Shown: positions 54,243 to 63,881, counted from the stretch's first letter. The stretch is 64,000 bases of DNA from UBA10349 sp003485905 (GCA_943787185.1 CALSLL010000006.1:217084-281083), one strand, 5' to 3'. Program-made: numbers and translations. Notes: generated from the letters alone by a model not told the origin.

Positions 54243-55424
54243 ATGCCCAAGCGAAGTTTTCAATGCGGCGAATTATACACGAAGCATTTGTATCTTCTGC
54301 CTATGGTTTGTTTGTTAGTAATTCCCACGACAGCTATAGCGCAATCAAACTACCGATCCAAATTAGTATCTATTGAAAGTGAAATCAGCGCGTTACAACG
54401 AAACCTAGACGACACTGTCAGCGTTGGTAAAAAACAGCGCGCCGCATTGCGCATTGAAGAGATGCGACTAATGGAACTAAACAAACAAAGCTCATTACTG
54501 GAAAAGACGGTTGTCAGCAAAGCCATAAAACTAGAGAAACTAAAGGTATCGCTAACAAAACAGTTATTAGAACAACAAGGCCAAATTGAAAATCTTGCTT
54601 TACTTGTTCACTCAGGCTATAGCATGGGAAGTGACAACAAGCTGAAAATGCTGCTTAGTCAGCAAAACCCATATGCACTTGGCCGTTTAACAAATTACTA
54701 CAGGTATATTAGCCAGGCTCGAAGCGAGAGGATTAGCTCCCTATCGGAACAGACGATTGTAGTTCGCCAAGGAATAGATGAATTTGAAGCGCAGCAACGA
54801 GAACTAGAAAATGAAAAAGCCACACTAGCAACGTTGATATTAGAAACGGATAAAGTTGTGGATCGTAGAGCGCAGAGATTGATTGAAGTTAATGCAGAGA
54901 TTTCCAGTACGCAGCAAGCTATTAATGTTCAGCAAGAAGATAAAAGCAGACTACAAGCATTGTTGTTAGGGTTGAGTAAAGCTAATTCTGATTATGTTCC
55001 GTACACCTCAGCAAATGTGCGGTCTGGTGGGTTTAATCAACAGAAGAATAATTTGTCTCAACCTTTAAGTGGAACTGTTTTACAATCTTTTGGGAGCAGG
55101 GACCCCGTTACTGGATTAACTCGACAAGGCGTACTAATACAGTCGGCTAGTGGCCAACCGGTGCACGCTGTTTTTGATGGCGAAGTAATATTTAGTGACT
55201 GGTTGAGAGGTTACGGACAATTGGTTATTTTGGACCATGGTGGTGGATATATGAGTCTATATGGCCATAACCAGAATGTATTTATTAGTGTAGGCGAGAA
55301 AGTGACGGCTGGTCAGGTCATATCTTCGGCGGGTGTAAGCGGTGGTTTGGTGCGCGCCGGATTATATTTTGAAATAAGGCATAATGGTGATCCAGTCAAC
55401 CCTGCTGGTTGGCTAAAAAGTTGA
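54243..55424 (+). CDS. envC: EnvC-like murein hydrolase activator (degenerate M23 domain)
   Basis: A 393-residue periplasmic protein. After a signal peptide (cleavage near AIAQ) come long coiled coils (about 30-250) and a C-terminal LytM/M23 domain: GTVLQSFGSRDPVTGLTRQGVLIQS, GEVIFSDWLRGYGQLVILDHGGGYMSLYGHNQNVFISVGEKV. The first zinc-ligand histidine is absent, as in EnvC, so it should activate AmiA/AmiB amidases rather than cut peptidoglycan itself. ctpA follows 42 bases later. The gpmI gene that often precedes this pair is missing. Confidence 0.88.
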   Translation: MPKRSFQCGELYTKHLYLLPMVCLLVIPTTAIAQSNYRSKLVSIESEISALQRNLDDTVSVGKKQRAALRIEEMRLMELNKQSSLLEKTVVSKAIKLEKLKVSLTKQLLEQQGQIENLALLVHSGYSMGSDNKLKMLLSQQNPYALGRLTNYYRYISQARSERISSLSEQTIVVRQGIDEFEAQQRELENEKATLATLILETDKVVDRRAQRLIEVNAEISSTQQAINVQQEDKSRLQALLLGLSKANSDYVPYTSANVRSGGFNQQKNNLSQPLSGTVLQSFGSRDPVTGLTRQGVLIQSASGQPVHAVFDGEVIFSDWLRGYGQLVILDHGGGYMSLYGHNQNVFISVGEKVTAGQVISSAGVSGGLVRAGLYFEIRHNGDPVNPAGWLKS

Positions 55425-55466
55425 AGGGTTTTTTAATCTCCGGATAACCGGTGTAGGAGCTAGGTA

Positions 55467-56798
55467 ATGAAATTTTGTAGGTTTGTGGCAGGGTTGTATT
55501 GTTTGTTTAGTGCTGTTGGTATTTCGGTTGCGCAGGATCAGACTGAAGCGAACAGTGTAGACATCAATTCTGAAACACCGTTACCCCTGGAAGAGTTACG
55601 GACATTCACTGAAGCGTTTGTCCGAATTAAGGCCGCGTATGTTGAAGAGGTAAGCGATGAAGATCTTATCGAAAGCGCAATAGGCGGTATGTTAGCGGGC
55701 CTTGATCCACATTCGGTTTATCTCGACCCGGATGGGTATGATGAATTACAAACGGGTACCAGCGGAAAGTTTGGCGGACTAGGAATAGAAATAGTCGGTG
55801 AAAATGGATACATAAAAATTGTCTCCCCAATTGATGACACTCCAGCGGAACGCGCAGGCCTTTTAAGTGGTGATTTAATAGTTAGTATTGATGGCCAGTC
55901 ATTACGCGATACCCCTCTACAGGAAGCGGTCGACATGATGCGTGGGGACCCTGGGACAGCAATTAATTTGACAATTGTTCGTGAGGGTGAGAACGCGCCT
56001 TTCGACGTGGAGTTAGAAAGAGCGGTTATCAAAGTGCGCAGCGTTCGTAGCCGAACCCTAGAACCTGGGTACGGATATATTCGGATATCTCAATTCCAAG
56101 CATCTACCGCGGAGACGTTACGAGCACAAATTCGAAATATGATGACTGATAACAATGGTGCCCTGTCAGGTTTGATCGTCGATTTAAGGAATAACCCAGG
56201 AGGGTTACTAAATGCTGCTGTGTCGGTTTCTGATGCGTTTCTCAAAGAAGGTAAAATTGTATCTACGCAGGGTCGTACGGATGGTGCAAAGATGTCTTTT
56301 GACGCGTCACCAACCGATCAAGTAGATGGGGCTCCGATTGTGGTTTTGGTGAATGGAGGGTCTGCATCAGCTTCAGAAATTGTAGCAGGAGCTTTGCAAG
56401 ATCATAGACGAGCGTTGGTCGTCGGTACAAAAACGTTTGGTAAAGGGTCAGTACAAACGATATTACCCGTCCATGGAAGCGGTGCTATCAAGTTAACCAC
56501 AGCGCGCTACTACACACCCCATGGGCGGTCCATTCAAGCTGAAGGTATAGAGCCTGATATATTGGTGGAACGTTTAGAGGTCACACGACCTGAGTCCGGC
56601 CCGCGAGTTAGGGAAGCAGACTTACGCGGTCATCTGGATAATGAGGAGAATCTAACCGCAGCGGGTGATGAGAACGACGGCGAAATAACTGATTACCAGC
56701 TTAACGAGGCATTGAATTTGTTAAAAGCTATAGCACTCTCGCGAGCAAGCGCTGTAGTGGAAGAATCGGTTACCGATGATGAGCCGCTGACTAACTAG
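55467..56798 (+). CDS. ctpA: S41-family carboxy-terminal processing peptidase
   Basis: A 443-residue periplasmic serine protease. A signal peptide is followed by a PDZ domain (GLGIEIVGENGYIKIVSPIDDTPAERAGLLSGDLIVSIDG). The catalytic Ser-Lys dyad is Ser301 in NGGSASASEIVAG and Lys326 in KTFGKGSVQT, with the normal spacing of 25. The C-terminal 60 residues are acidic and probably flexible. Such enzymes often process murein hydrolases, which fits the adjacent envC. Confidence 0.93.
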   Translation: MKFCRFVAGLYCLFSAVGISVAQDQTEANSVDINSETPLPLEELRTFTEAFVRIKAAYVEEVSDEDLIESAIGGMLAGLDPHSVYLDPDGYDELQTGTSGKFGGLGIEIVGENGYIKIVSPIDDTPAERAGLLSGDLIVSIDGQSLRDTPLQEAVDMMRGDPGTAINLTIVREGENAPFDVELERAVIKVRSVRSRTLEPGYGYIRISQFQASTAETLRAQIRNMMTDNNGALSGLIVDLRNNPGGLLNAAVSVSDAFLKEGKIVSTQGRTDGAKMSFDASPTDQVDGAPIVVLVNGGSASASEIVAGALQDHRRALVVGTKTFGKGSVQTILPVHGSGAIKLTTARYYTPHGRSIQAEGIEPDILVERLEVTRPESGPRVREADLRGHLDNEENLTAAGDENDGEITDYQLNEALNLLKAIALSRASAVVEESVTDDEPLTN

Positions 56799-57020
56799 AA
56801 ACGTGAATAAAACTTTCTATATCTAGGAGAAAAGCTGGACTGAGGGATAAATACATTATCGGTAGAAGCCATAGTGGAGAGCAGGATAGGCGTAATTACT
56901 GATCGCTGATCGCTGGTAACCGGTATTAGTTTAAATAAGCTTACGGGTTAGCAGGTTGATGAGCATTGCTGGCGCAAGAGGCACTAAACTCTATAGGCTC
57001 TGTAGTCGAAATTATAAAAA

Positions 57021-58079
57021 CTAATTTTCTATAAACCGAAGTTTACCGTTTCCGGAAAGTAACACGGCAATTGGCCGTGTTTGGCTAAAGTGAGCAAGGA
57101 TAATCACACATATTACGGTAAGCGGAACACATAAAAACATACCGGCAATCCCCCACACGCTGCCCCACAGGGCGAGCGATAATAGAACTACCAGTGGGCT
57201 CAAGTTTAGCGAGTCGCCTAATAATCGGGGCTCGATCACGCTTCCAATAAGGAATTGAATAGAGCCAACGCTAAGCAAAACAATAAGAAAAGGCTGTAAA
57301 GGGGCCTCAAACTGCACCAGTGTTAGTACGGCAGGAAACAGTGTGGCAATTATGGACCCTATTGTTGGTATGTAATTGAGCATGAATATTAGAAAGGCCC
57401 AAAATTCCGGGAAATCCACGCCAACAAATAACAAAATACTGTAACTTGCCAATCCTGTTGTAATGCTTGCTAGGGTCTTAATCCATATATAGGTTTGAAT
57501 GTCGTCTTGCGTACGGGTTATTAACGATCGAATTTCTGTGCGGCGTACCGTGTTTGGAAATAAAGACGCGATTTTTGAGTCAAATCGAGTTTGTTCTAGT
57601 AATAGAAACAGTACGTAGATTAAAACCAAAAAGGACTTCCCAAAAAGCCCAGTAAGTGCAGTGCCTAATTCGCGAATAAAAGGTACAACTTCAATTGATT
57701 GAGTAATTTCAGTTACATCTAGGTATTTTTCTAAGCCATACTGGCTAAACCATTCACCAATTAAACTATTTAGGTTTGCTCGGTATACGGGTACCTGTTC
57801 AACTACTGTTCCAATGCTGGCCTCTATAATATTGAAAACGAAGAATGCAGCCGCACCGATTGATAACACAGCGAATAGTTTAGTTAACCACTCGGGTTTG
57901 CCTAATTGCGGAATGAGCCACTTTTGATAGGTTTTACTAAGGGCGTTTATGATGTACCAAATCATTACCGCAACGGCTAGCGGCACGAGTAGGGTTTTCC
58001 CTACGACTAGTACATAAAATATTCCGATAACTGCGAGTATCGCGAGAGATATGGTTATAGTTTTGTTGTATGCACTCAT
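57021..58079 (-). CDS. AI-2E/PerM family membrane permease
   Basis: A 352-residue inner-membrane protein with about eight helices: paired helices at the N-terminus (TISLAILAVIGIFYVLVVGKTLLVPLAVAVMIWYIINALS), a soluble middle with the TEITQSIEV region, then FWAFLIFMLNYIPTIGSIIATLFPAVLTL and the signature PRLLGDSLNLSPLVVLLSLALWGSVWGIAGMFLCVPLTV. Relatives export AI-2, ions or other solutes; the substrate is not predictable. The ATG at 58079 is preferred to a TTG at 58088. Confidence 0.88.
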   Translation of the reverse strand: MSAYNKTITISLAILAVIGIFYVLVVGKTLLVPLAVAVMIWYIINALSKTYQKWLIPQLGKPEWLTKLFAVLSIGAAAFFVFNIIEASIGTVVEQVPVYRANLNSLIGEWFSQYGLEKYLDVTEITQSIEVVPFIRELGTALTGLFGKSFLVLIYVLFLLLEQTRFDSKIASLFPNTVRRTEIRSLITRTQDDIQTYIWIKTLASITTGLASYSILLFVGVDFPEFWAFLIFMLNYIPTIGSIIATLFPAVLTLVQFEAPLQPFLIVLLSVGSIQFLIGSVIEPRLLGDSLNLSPLVVLLSLALWGSVWGIAGMFLCVPLTVICVIILAHFSQTRPIAVLLSGNGKLRFIEN

Positions 58080-58157
58080 ATCTCGCAAATTATATCGTTT
58101 TCGATGTGCCTGGAAATTAATCTTTGGGAAGTTTTACTAATGGCTTTGGCTTGGTCA

Positions 58158-58512
58158 TTACATCATACCTAATTCAAGCCGCGCCTCTTCGCTCATCAAC
58201 TCCATAGTCCATGGTGGCTCAAATGTTAGCTCAACTCTAGCATCTGACACCCCCAACAACCCCGCGCACGGCATTTTCAACAATGCCGGGGAAGGAGTCA
58301 GCTACTGGGCACCCTGGAGCCGTAAGCGTCATCGCCACGTCAACAAAGTACTCGTCATCAACATCAACCGTATAAATTAGCCCAAGGTCGTAAATATTGA
58401 CGGGTATTTCTGGGTCATAGACTGTTTTTAGGGCCGTAACGATTCGTTCTTTTAAATCCTTAATACGCTCGTCGAGCGACATATCTGCGTATTCAATAAT
58501 AGAGTTAGTCAT
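58158..58512 (-). pseudogene. SUF-operon DUF59 (SufT/MIP18-like) protein gene, frameshifted near its 3' end
   Basis: The first 91 codons encode a DUF59 Fe-S assembly factor: VYDPEIPVNIYDLGLIYTV, VAMTLTAPGCPVADSFPG, then NAVRGVVGG followed by a premature stop. In another frame the expected C-terminus is intact: GVSDARVELTFEPPWTMELM, then SEEARLELGMM, ending at 58158. Removing one G from the five-G run on the minus strand (C run at 58250-58254 on the + strand) restores a 117-residue protein of normal family length. It is the last gene of the suf operon, 2 bases after sufS. It is either a sequencing error or a real mutation. Confidence 0.82.
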
Positions 58513-58514
58513 GG

Positions 58515-59759
58515 TTATGTCAGTATTTTAAGAGCTTTATTTATAGCGGTAAAACAAATATCAATTTCTTCTATGGTGTTGTAAATGCCGAATGAAATTC
58601 GTGCCGTGGATGCCAGGTTAAAACGCTCCATAACCGGCATTGCGCAGTGATGTCCAACGCGGATAGCTACCCCTTGTTGGTCAAGCAGTGTGCCTAGGTC
58701 TGTGGCGTGGACCCCATTAACCACAAATGACAAGATGCTGGCTTTATGTTTTGCGAAGCCAACGATTCTGAGTCCTTCAACTTCGAGCGCCTTTTTGGTT
58801 GCGTAGTTCAGAAGGTCAGCCTCGTGATGCGCAATTTTGTCTAGGCCAAGATTGCTTATATAGTCTAATGCCACCGCTAAGCCATCAGCGCCGACTATGT
58901 TGGGTGTGCCGGCTTCAAATTTGTATGGAAGCTCGTTATACGTTGTACCGCTAAAAGAGACTTCTGAAATCATATCTCCGCCGCTTTGATAAGGCGGCAT
59001 ATTTTCGAGCAATGCCTGCTTGGCATACAAAACCCCGATTCCACTTGGGCCATAAATTTTGTGTCCGGAAAAAGCGTAAAAATCGCAATCAAGCTCAGCA
59101 ACGTTAACTGCTTTGTGTGCTACTGATTGTGCGGCGTCAACCATAACAACAGAGCCAACGTTATGGGCAGCAGAAATTATTTCGCTTAGTGGTGGGAGAG
59201 TACCTAAGGCATTTGATAGCTCTGTTATGGCAACTATCCGAGTTTTCGCCGACAGGAGCCGATGAAAGGCGATCATATCTAGGGAACCGTCATCACCTAT
59301 CGGAATTGGAATAACACGAGCCTGTTTTTCCTGTGCGAGTATTTGCCAGGGTACAATGTTTGAGTGATGTTCCATTTCTGATACAAGAATCTCATCTCCA
59401 GGGAGTATGTTTTCGTTTCCCCAGGATTTGGCTACCAAATTAATTGATTCGGTGGTGCCTCGGGTAAAGATGATTTCCTTTTTTGATCGGGCACAAAGAA
59501 ACTGTCTAACGGTTTCGCGGGCGTTTTCAAAGCGCTCGGTAGCGCGCTGGCTAAGCGTGTGAATACCACGATGTACGTTAGAGTAGTCAACTTTATAGAA
59601 ATGGGCTATTGCATCGATAACTTGGATAGGTTTTTGAGTGGAAGCGCCATTATCAAAGTACACCAACGGGTGTTGTTTGATTTGTTGGCTCAGTATTGGG
59701 AAGTCTGAGCGAATTTTGGATATATCTAATAAGCCTGATGGTGTGGCTGCATGATTCAT
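58515..59759 (-). CDS. sufS: SufS cysteine desulfurase
   Basis: A 414-residue fold-type I PLP enzyme that takes sulfur from cysteine for cluster assembly. Its motifs are YFDNGASTQKPIQVIDAI, NVHRGIHTLSQRATERFENAR, ATVDAAQS-like VMVDAAQSVAHK, the PLP lysine in FYAFSGHKIYGPSG, and the active-site cysteine in IRVGHHCAMPVM. It overlaps sufD by 4 bases. No sufE gene is in the window. Confidence 0.96.
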   Translation of the reverse strand: MNHAATPSGLLDISKIRSDFPILSQQIKQHPLVYFDNGASTQKPIQVIDAIAHFYKVDYSNVHRGIHTLSQRATERFENARETVRQFLCARSKKEIIFTRGTTESINLVAKSWGNENILPGDEILVSEMEHHSNIVPWQILAQEKQARVIPIPIGDDGSLDMIAFHRLLSAKTRIVAITELSNALGTLPPLSEIISAAHNVGSVVMVDAAQSVAHKAVNVAELDCDFYAFSGHKIYGPSGIGVLYAKQALLENMPPYQSGGDMISEVSFSGTTYNELPYKFEAGTPNIVGADGLAVALDYISNLGLDKIAHHEADLLNYATKKALEVEGLRIVGFAKHKASILSFVVNGVHATDLGTLLDQQGVAIRVGHHCAMPVMERFNLASTARISFGIYNTIEEIDICFTAINKALKILT

Positions 59760-61084
59760 GATGTTTCACCAAACAAGCCATCTATTCCAATATCGCTTAA
59801 GGCTTCTCCTAATAATCGATCGGCTAATTGTGCAGATAGTTGTTTCTGAATATCGGCTATGCGAAAACGACCTAAAACGTCATTGGCAAAAGCAAAGGTT
59901 AATAATGCGCGCGCCATTTCCTCTGAAATACCGCGGCTCCGCAAGTAGAATACTGACTTCTCTTCCAGCTGACCTACGGTAGCGCCATGTGCGCATTTTA
60001 CGTCGTCAGCATAAATTTCTAATTGTGGCTTGGTATCTGCTTCTGCTCGACTCGAGAGCAAAAGGTTTTTGTTCTGTTGGTTTGCGTCTGTTTTCTGGGC
60101 ATCTTTCGCTACGATTATGCGGCCTCGAAAAACAGAACGAGACTGATCATCCAGTATAGACTTATAGTACTCGTCGCTGGTGCAATTCGGTTTGGCATGA
60201 ACTACTTCGGTACAATTATCGACGTGTTGATCATGCGCTAGAACTATTATGCCGTTCATTTCACAGTGAGCGCCGGGAGCTGATAAGGTGGCGAAAATAT
60301 CATTGCGAGCAATTTTGCTTCCAATGGCAATGTTGTTGGTGGTCAGATGACTATCACGCGATTGCTCACTATAAACCCCGCCGATATGGTATGCGCTAAG
60401 CGCTTCGTCTTGATGCTTGTAAAAGTCGACGCGGGCACCATCAGCCAGATGAAGCTCTGTCACACAATTGCTTAAATAGACTCCTGCGCTATCACTGGCT
60501 ATATGTCGTTCAATCACGGTTGCATTGCTATGTTTATTTGCGACGATGATATTTCGGCAGTGCCAGGCGGCGGCCCCGACATTATTGGCGATAAAGATAA
60601 TTTCTATCGGGCTATCTACAATAATATTGTCGTTAATGTGTATAACGTAACCGCTACTAGCAAAAGCGGTATTCGCGGATAAGAAACCATGTGGTTCTGT
60701 CGGTACAGAGGTATTAAAAAATGGTTCTAGATCTAGCTTGTTGGATAAAACGGCTTGCTCAAGTGGTTCGATCGACAATCCACTGACAAAACTACTATCC
60801 GATAATCCAGCGTCTAATATGCCATTTACGAATACGATACGGCTGTTCGCAGAAGCGGTTAACTGGGCGTCTTGAAGTGAAAGTGAATTCGTTGCGATGG
60901 CCGGACAGAACTCTTGTTTATATAATTCTGTTAGTTTGGTTAGGCGCCATTCTTCATCTCGCGCACTGGGTAGCCCACGATTTTTTAATCGATCGAACGC
61001 TGTTTGTTGCCGTGAGCTAAACCATGTAGGGAGGGCGTTGTCGGATCGTTCCTGGGCAAGAAGAAAATTTTGTAGAGCGGTCAT
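59756..61084 (-). CDS. sufD: Fe-S cluster assembly protein SufD
   Basis: A 442-residue scaffold partner of SufB and SufC. The N-terminal part has NRGLPSARDEEWRLTKLTELY, the right-handed beta-helix core is rich in short strands, and the C-terminal VKCAHGATVGQLEEKSVFYLRSRGISEEMARALLTFAFANDVL is the conserved SufB/SufD signature. It begins directly after sufC. Confidence 0.95.
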   Translation of the reverse strand: MTALQNFLLAQERSDNALPTWFSSRQQTAFDRLKNRGLPSARDEEWRLTKLTELYKQEFCPAIATNSLSLQDAQLTASANSRIVFVNGILDAGLSDSSFVSGLSIEPLEQAVLSNKLDLEPFFNTSVPTEPHGFLSANTAFASSGYVIHINDNIIVDSPIEIIFIANNVGAAAWHCRNIIVANKHSNATVIERHIASDSAGVYLSNCVTELHLADGARVDFYKHQDEALSAYHIGGVYSEQSRDSHLTTNNIAIGSKIARNDIFATLSAPGAHCEMNGIIVLAHDQHVDNCTEVVHAKPNCTSDEYYKSILDDQSRSVFRGRIIVAKDAQKTDANQQNKNLLLSSRAEADTKPQLEIYADDVKCAHGATVGQLEEKSVFYLRSRGISEEMARALLTFAFANDVLGRFRIADIQKQLSAQLADRLLGEALSDIGIDGLFGETS

Positions 61085-61840
61085 TTATCCGGTTTCAACC
61101 TGCTGTTCGAGCCACCCGTAACCGCGTTCTTCAAGTTCCAGCGCAAGATCTTTGTCACCAGTTTTTACTATTTTGCCACCTGCAAGAACATGCACATAGT
61201 CTGGTTGAATGTAATCAAGAAGTCGTTGGTAGTGGGTTACTACAATCATGGAGCGATCTGGTGAGCGCAGAGTATTTACGCCGTGAGCAACAATCTTAAG
61301 TGCATCAATATCCAATCCTGAATCTGTTTCATCAAGCACCGATAGCGTTGGTTCAAGAATTGCCATCTGCAAGATTTCGTTTCTCTTTTTTTCTCCACCA
61401 GAAAAACCTTCATTTACCGAGCGCTGCAGAAATTCTTGCTTCATTTCAACCAGTGCGGCTTTTTCTTTAATTAACTTCAAAAATTCGCCTGCAGTTAGCT
61501 CGTCTTCCTTACGGTATTTTCGAATAGAGTTCACCGCAGCTTTTAACATCGCGATATTACTTACACCGGGAATCTCGACGGGGTATTGAAATGCTAAAAA
61601 GAGGCCCTCAGCGGCGCGCTCTTCTACATTGTAATCAGTTAGGTTTTTACCGAGGTAATCTATGCTGCCGGCGGTCATTTCGTAGCCCTCGCGACCCGCA
61701 AGTACATTTGCCAAGGTGCTCTTTCCCGAGCCGTTGGGCCCCATTATTGCGTGAACTTCGCCAGCGCCGACCTCTAACGAGAGATCATTAAGTATTTGTT
61801 TACCATCGATCTCGGCCTTTAAATTTTTTATGCTTAACAT
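61085..61840 (-). CDS. sufC: Fe-S cluster assembly ATPase SufC
   Basis: A 251-residue ABC-type ATPase of the SufBCD complex. Walker A is GPNGSGKS, the Q-loop region is FLAFQYPVEIPG, the signature is FSGGEKKRNEIL, and Walker B is LSVLDETDSGLD. The frame is intact, unlike the flanking sufB. It lies 30 bases after sufB. Confidence 0.97.
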   Translation of the reverse strand: MLSIKNLKAEIDGKQILNDLSLEVGAGEVHAIMGPNGSGKSTLANVLAGREGYEMTAGSIDYLGKNLTDYNVEERAAEGLFLAFQYPVEIPGVSNIAMLKAAVNSIRKYRKEDELTAGEFLKLIKEKAALVEMKQEFLQRSVNEGFSGGEKKRNEILQMAILEPTLSVLDETDSGLDIDALKIVAHGVNTLRSPDRSMIVVTHYQRLLDYIQPDYVHVLAGGKIVKTGDKDLALELEERGYGWLEQQVETG

Positions 61841-61870
61841 TATGTTTTATTCAATTTTATTTGATTCTGA

Positions 61871-63335
61871 TTACCCAACAGCGCCTTCGAGGCTGACATC
61901 TAGAAGTTTTTGTGCTTCTACTGCAAATTCCATTGGTAGTTCTCGAAAAACTTCTTTGCAAAAGCCGTTTACGATCATTGATACAGCGGATTCTTCACTT
62001 AAGCCCCGTTGGCGTAAATAGAAAAGCTGATCCTCCGATATTTTCGAGGTGGTAGCTTCGTGCTCAAGGTTGGCGGTTTTGTTTAGAACTTCTACGTATG
62101 GGAAAGTATGAGCGCCACATTGGTCGCCCATTAACAAGGAGTCGCATTGAGAGTAGTTTCTGGCGCCATCAGCACCACGCAATATCTTAACTTGCCCGCG
62201 ATAGGTGTTCTGACCACGCCCAGCAGAAATTCCTTTAGAAATTATCGTGCTGGAAGTGTTCTTTCCTATATGAACCATTTTGGTGCCAGTGTCGGCTTGT
62301 TGCATATTGTGAGTAAGGGCGACGGAATAGAATTCACCCACCGAATGATCTCCATAAAGGATAACGCTTGGATACTTCCAAGTGATCGCTGAGCCAGTTT
62401 CTACCTGTGTCCAAGAAATCTTGGAATTGTCGCCACGACAAGCACCTCGTTTTGTAACAAAATTATAGATTCCGCCTTTACCGTACTCATCTCCTGGGTA
62501 CCAGTTTTGAACGGTTGAGTATTTGATTTCAGCATCTTTCATCGTGACTAATTCGACTACGGCCGCATGTAGCTGGTTTTCGTCGCGCATTGGGGCGGTA
62601 CAACCTTCGAGATAGCTTACATAAGAGCCTTCTTCAGCAATTATCAACGTGCGCTCAAACTGACCCGTGTTCATTTCGTTTATACGAAAGTATGTTGATA
62701 GCTCCATTGGGCATCGAACGCCCTTGGGGATATAGACAAAAGACCCGTCACTAAACACGGCAGAATTTAGCGCAGCGTAGTAATTGTCCGTTTGGGGGAC
62801 AACAGAACCAAGATACTTTTTTATCAATTCAGGGTGTTCTTGTAGCGCTTCGGATATTGGGCAAAAGATTACCCCAGCATCCGCTAACTTACCTCTAAAG
62901 GTAGTACGAACTGACACGCTGTCAAATACTGCATCAACGGCAATATTTGCGCCCTTTACTCCTGCTAGTATTTTTTGTTCTTCTAATGGAATTCCCAATT
63001 TTGCATAGGTTTCCAACAATCGGGGGTCAACCTCATCGAGGCTTTCAGGGCCATCGTCGGGGTTTTTTTGGCGCAGAAAAATAGGAAATCTCTTGAAAAT
63101 CTATTTTAGGATAATTTATATGTGCCCATTCGGGTTCGGGCATATCTAGCCATTTTCTATAGGCGTCTAAACGCCATTCCAGCATGAATGCAGGTTCGTT
63201 TTTCCGTCGAGATATTTCTCGAATAACGTCTTCGTTCAGCCCAGGAGGTAAAGTATCCGATTCAATGTCGGTTACAAAACCTTCTTTGTATTCGCGCTGA
63301 ACCAGCGCGTCCAGTTCTTGTGTTGATTCGCCCAT
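61871..63335 (-). pseudogene. sufB: sufB, Fe-S scaffold gene with a single frameshift
   Basis: The gene for the SufB scaffold is split in two frames. The first 90 or so codons (63335 to about 63063) read MGESTQELDALV and end FSAPKK, then run into an out-of-frame stop. From there the second frame continues NPDDGPESLDEVDPRLLETYAKLG and the intact rest of SufB (GVRCPMELSTYFRIN, YLEGCTAPMRDENQLHAA, and the C-terminal HEATTSKISEDQLFYLRQRGLSEE). The break coincides with a run of seven T on the + strand (63063-63069). The joined length, about 480 residues, is normal. It is the second gene of the operon after the regulator. Confidence 0.9.
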
Positions 63336-63350
63336 ATTCGTTTGTTTTTC

Positions 63351-63816
63351 CTACTGTGAGTGCACTGGAATATCAGCAACACGGCCGATCTCTTTTCTTT
63401 GGGAGATCTTTAGTACTTCTGGGGATTTAATAAGCTCACCGAGCTTGATCCCATGTAAGAAGCTATAAATTTGATCGCTTAAGGTGGACCACAAGCCATG
63501 TGTTAGGCAGGGGTCGGCGTCCCCACTACAGGCACTGCCGTTACCAGGTTAAATCAATATTTTCGTCAACGGCTGAAATAACCTCAGCGATGGATATTTC
63601 ATTAACATCACGTGCCAATTGGTACCCGCCGTGCGGACCACGAATGCCTTCTACCAAGCCAGCGCGCCGTAGAAGAGCAAATAGCTGTTCAAGATAGGAT
63701 TGAGAAATGTCTTGCCGCCCGGATATCTCCTCTAAAGCCACAGGAGAGTCGCTTGATTGAATCGCTAGATCCATCATGGCAGTTACAGCGTATCGGCCTT
63801 TGGTAGTAAGCTTCAT
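63351..63816 (-). pseudogene. iscR: IscR/Rrf2-family Fe-S regulator gene with a single frameshift
   Basis: The N-terminal 91 residues (from ATG 63816: MKLTTKGRYAVTAMMDLA) contain the winged helix DISQSYLEQLFALLRRAGLVEGIRGPHGGYQL, then the frame ends at ENIDLTW-stop. Removing one base at 63544-63545 gives LTCNGSACSGDADPCLTHGL, restoring three cysteines and the His of the Fe-S site, and the frame continues to LGELIKSPEVLKISQ, ending at 63351, for about 155 residues, a normal length. The protein would sense cluster status and control the suf operon. It may be an IscR- or SufR-like member. Confidence 0.85.
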
Positions 63817-63852
63817 AAGCGGAAATAACAATCCTGACTAAAAGGGTCGGGA

Positions 63853-63881
63853 ATTCTAGTAAAACCCAGTGTTTTAGTCAA
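63853..63881 (-). promoter_or_regulatory. sigma-70-type promoter of the iscR-suf operon
   Basis: On the minus strand, TTGACT (63881-63876), a 17-base spacer and TAGAAT (63858-63853); transcription would start about 30 bases before the regulator ATG. The stretch TTGACTAAAACACTGGG overlaps the -35 and resembles an IscR type 1 operator half-site pair, suggesting autoregulation (inference). Confidence 0.7.

Noticed and set aside
56799..57020. 222-base gap between ctpA and the permease, with a short tandem copy of TGATCGC near 56907
   Set aside because: Only two copies, no stem-loop with a T tail and no tRNA-like fold; nothing supported.
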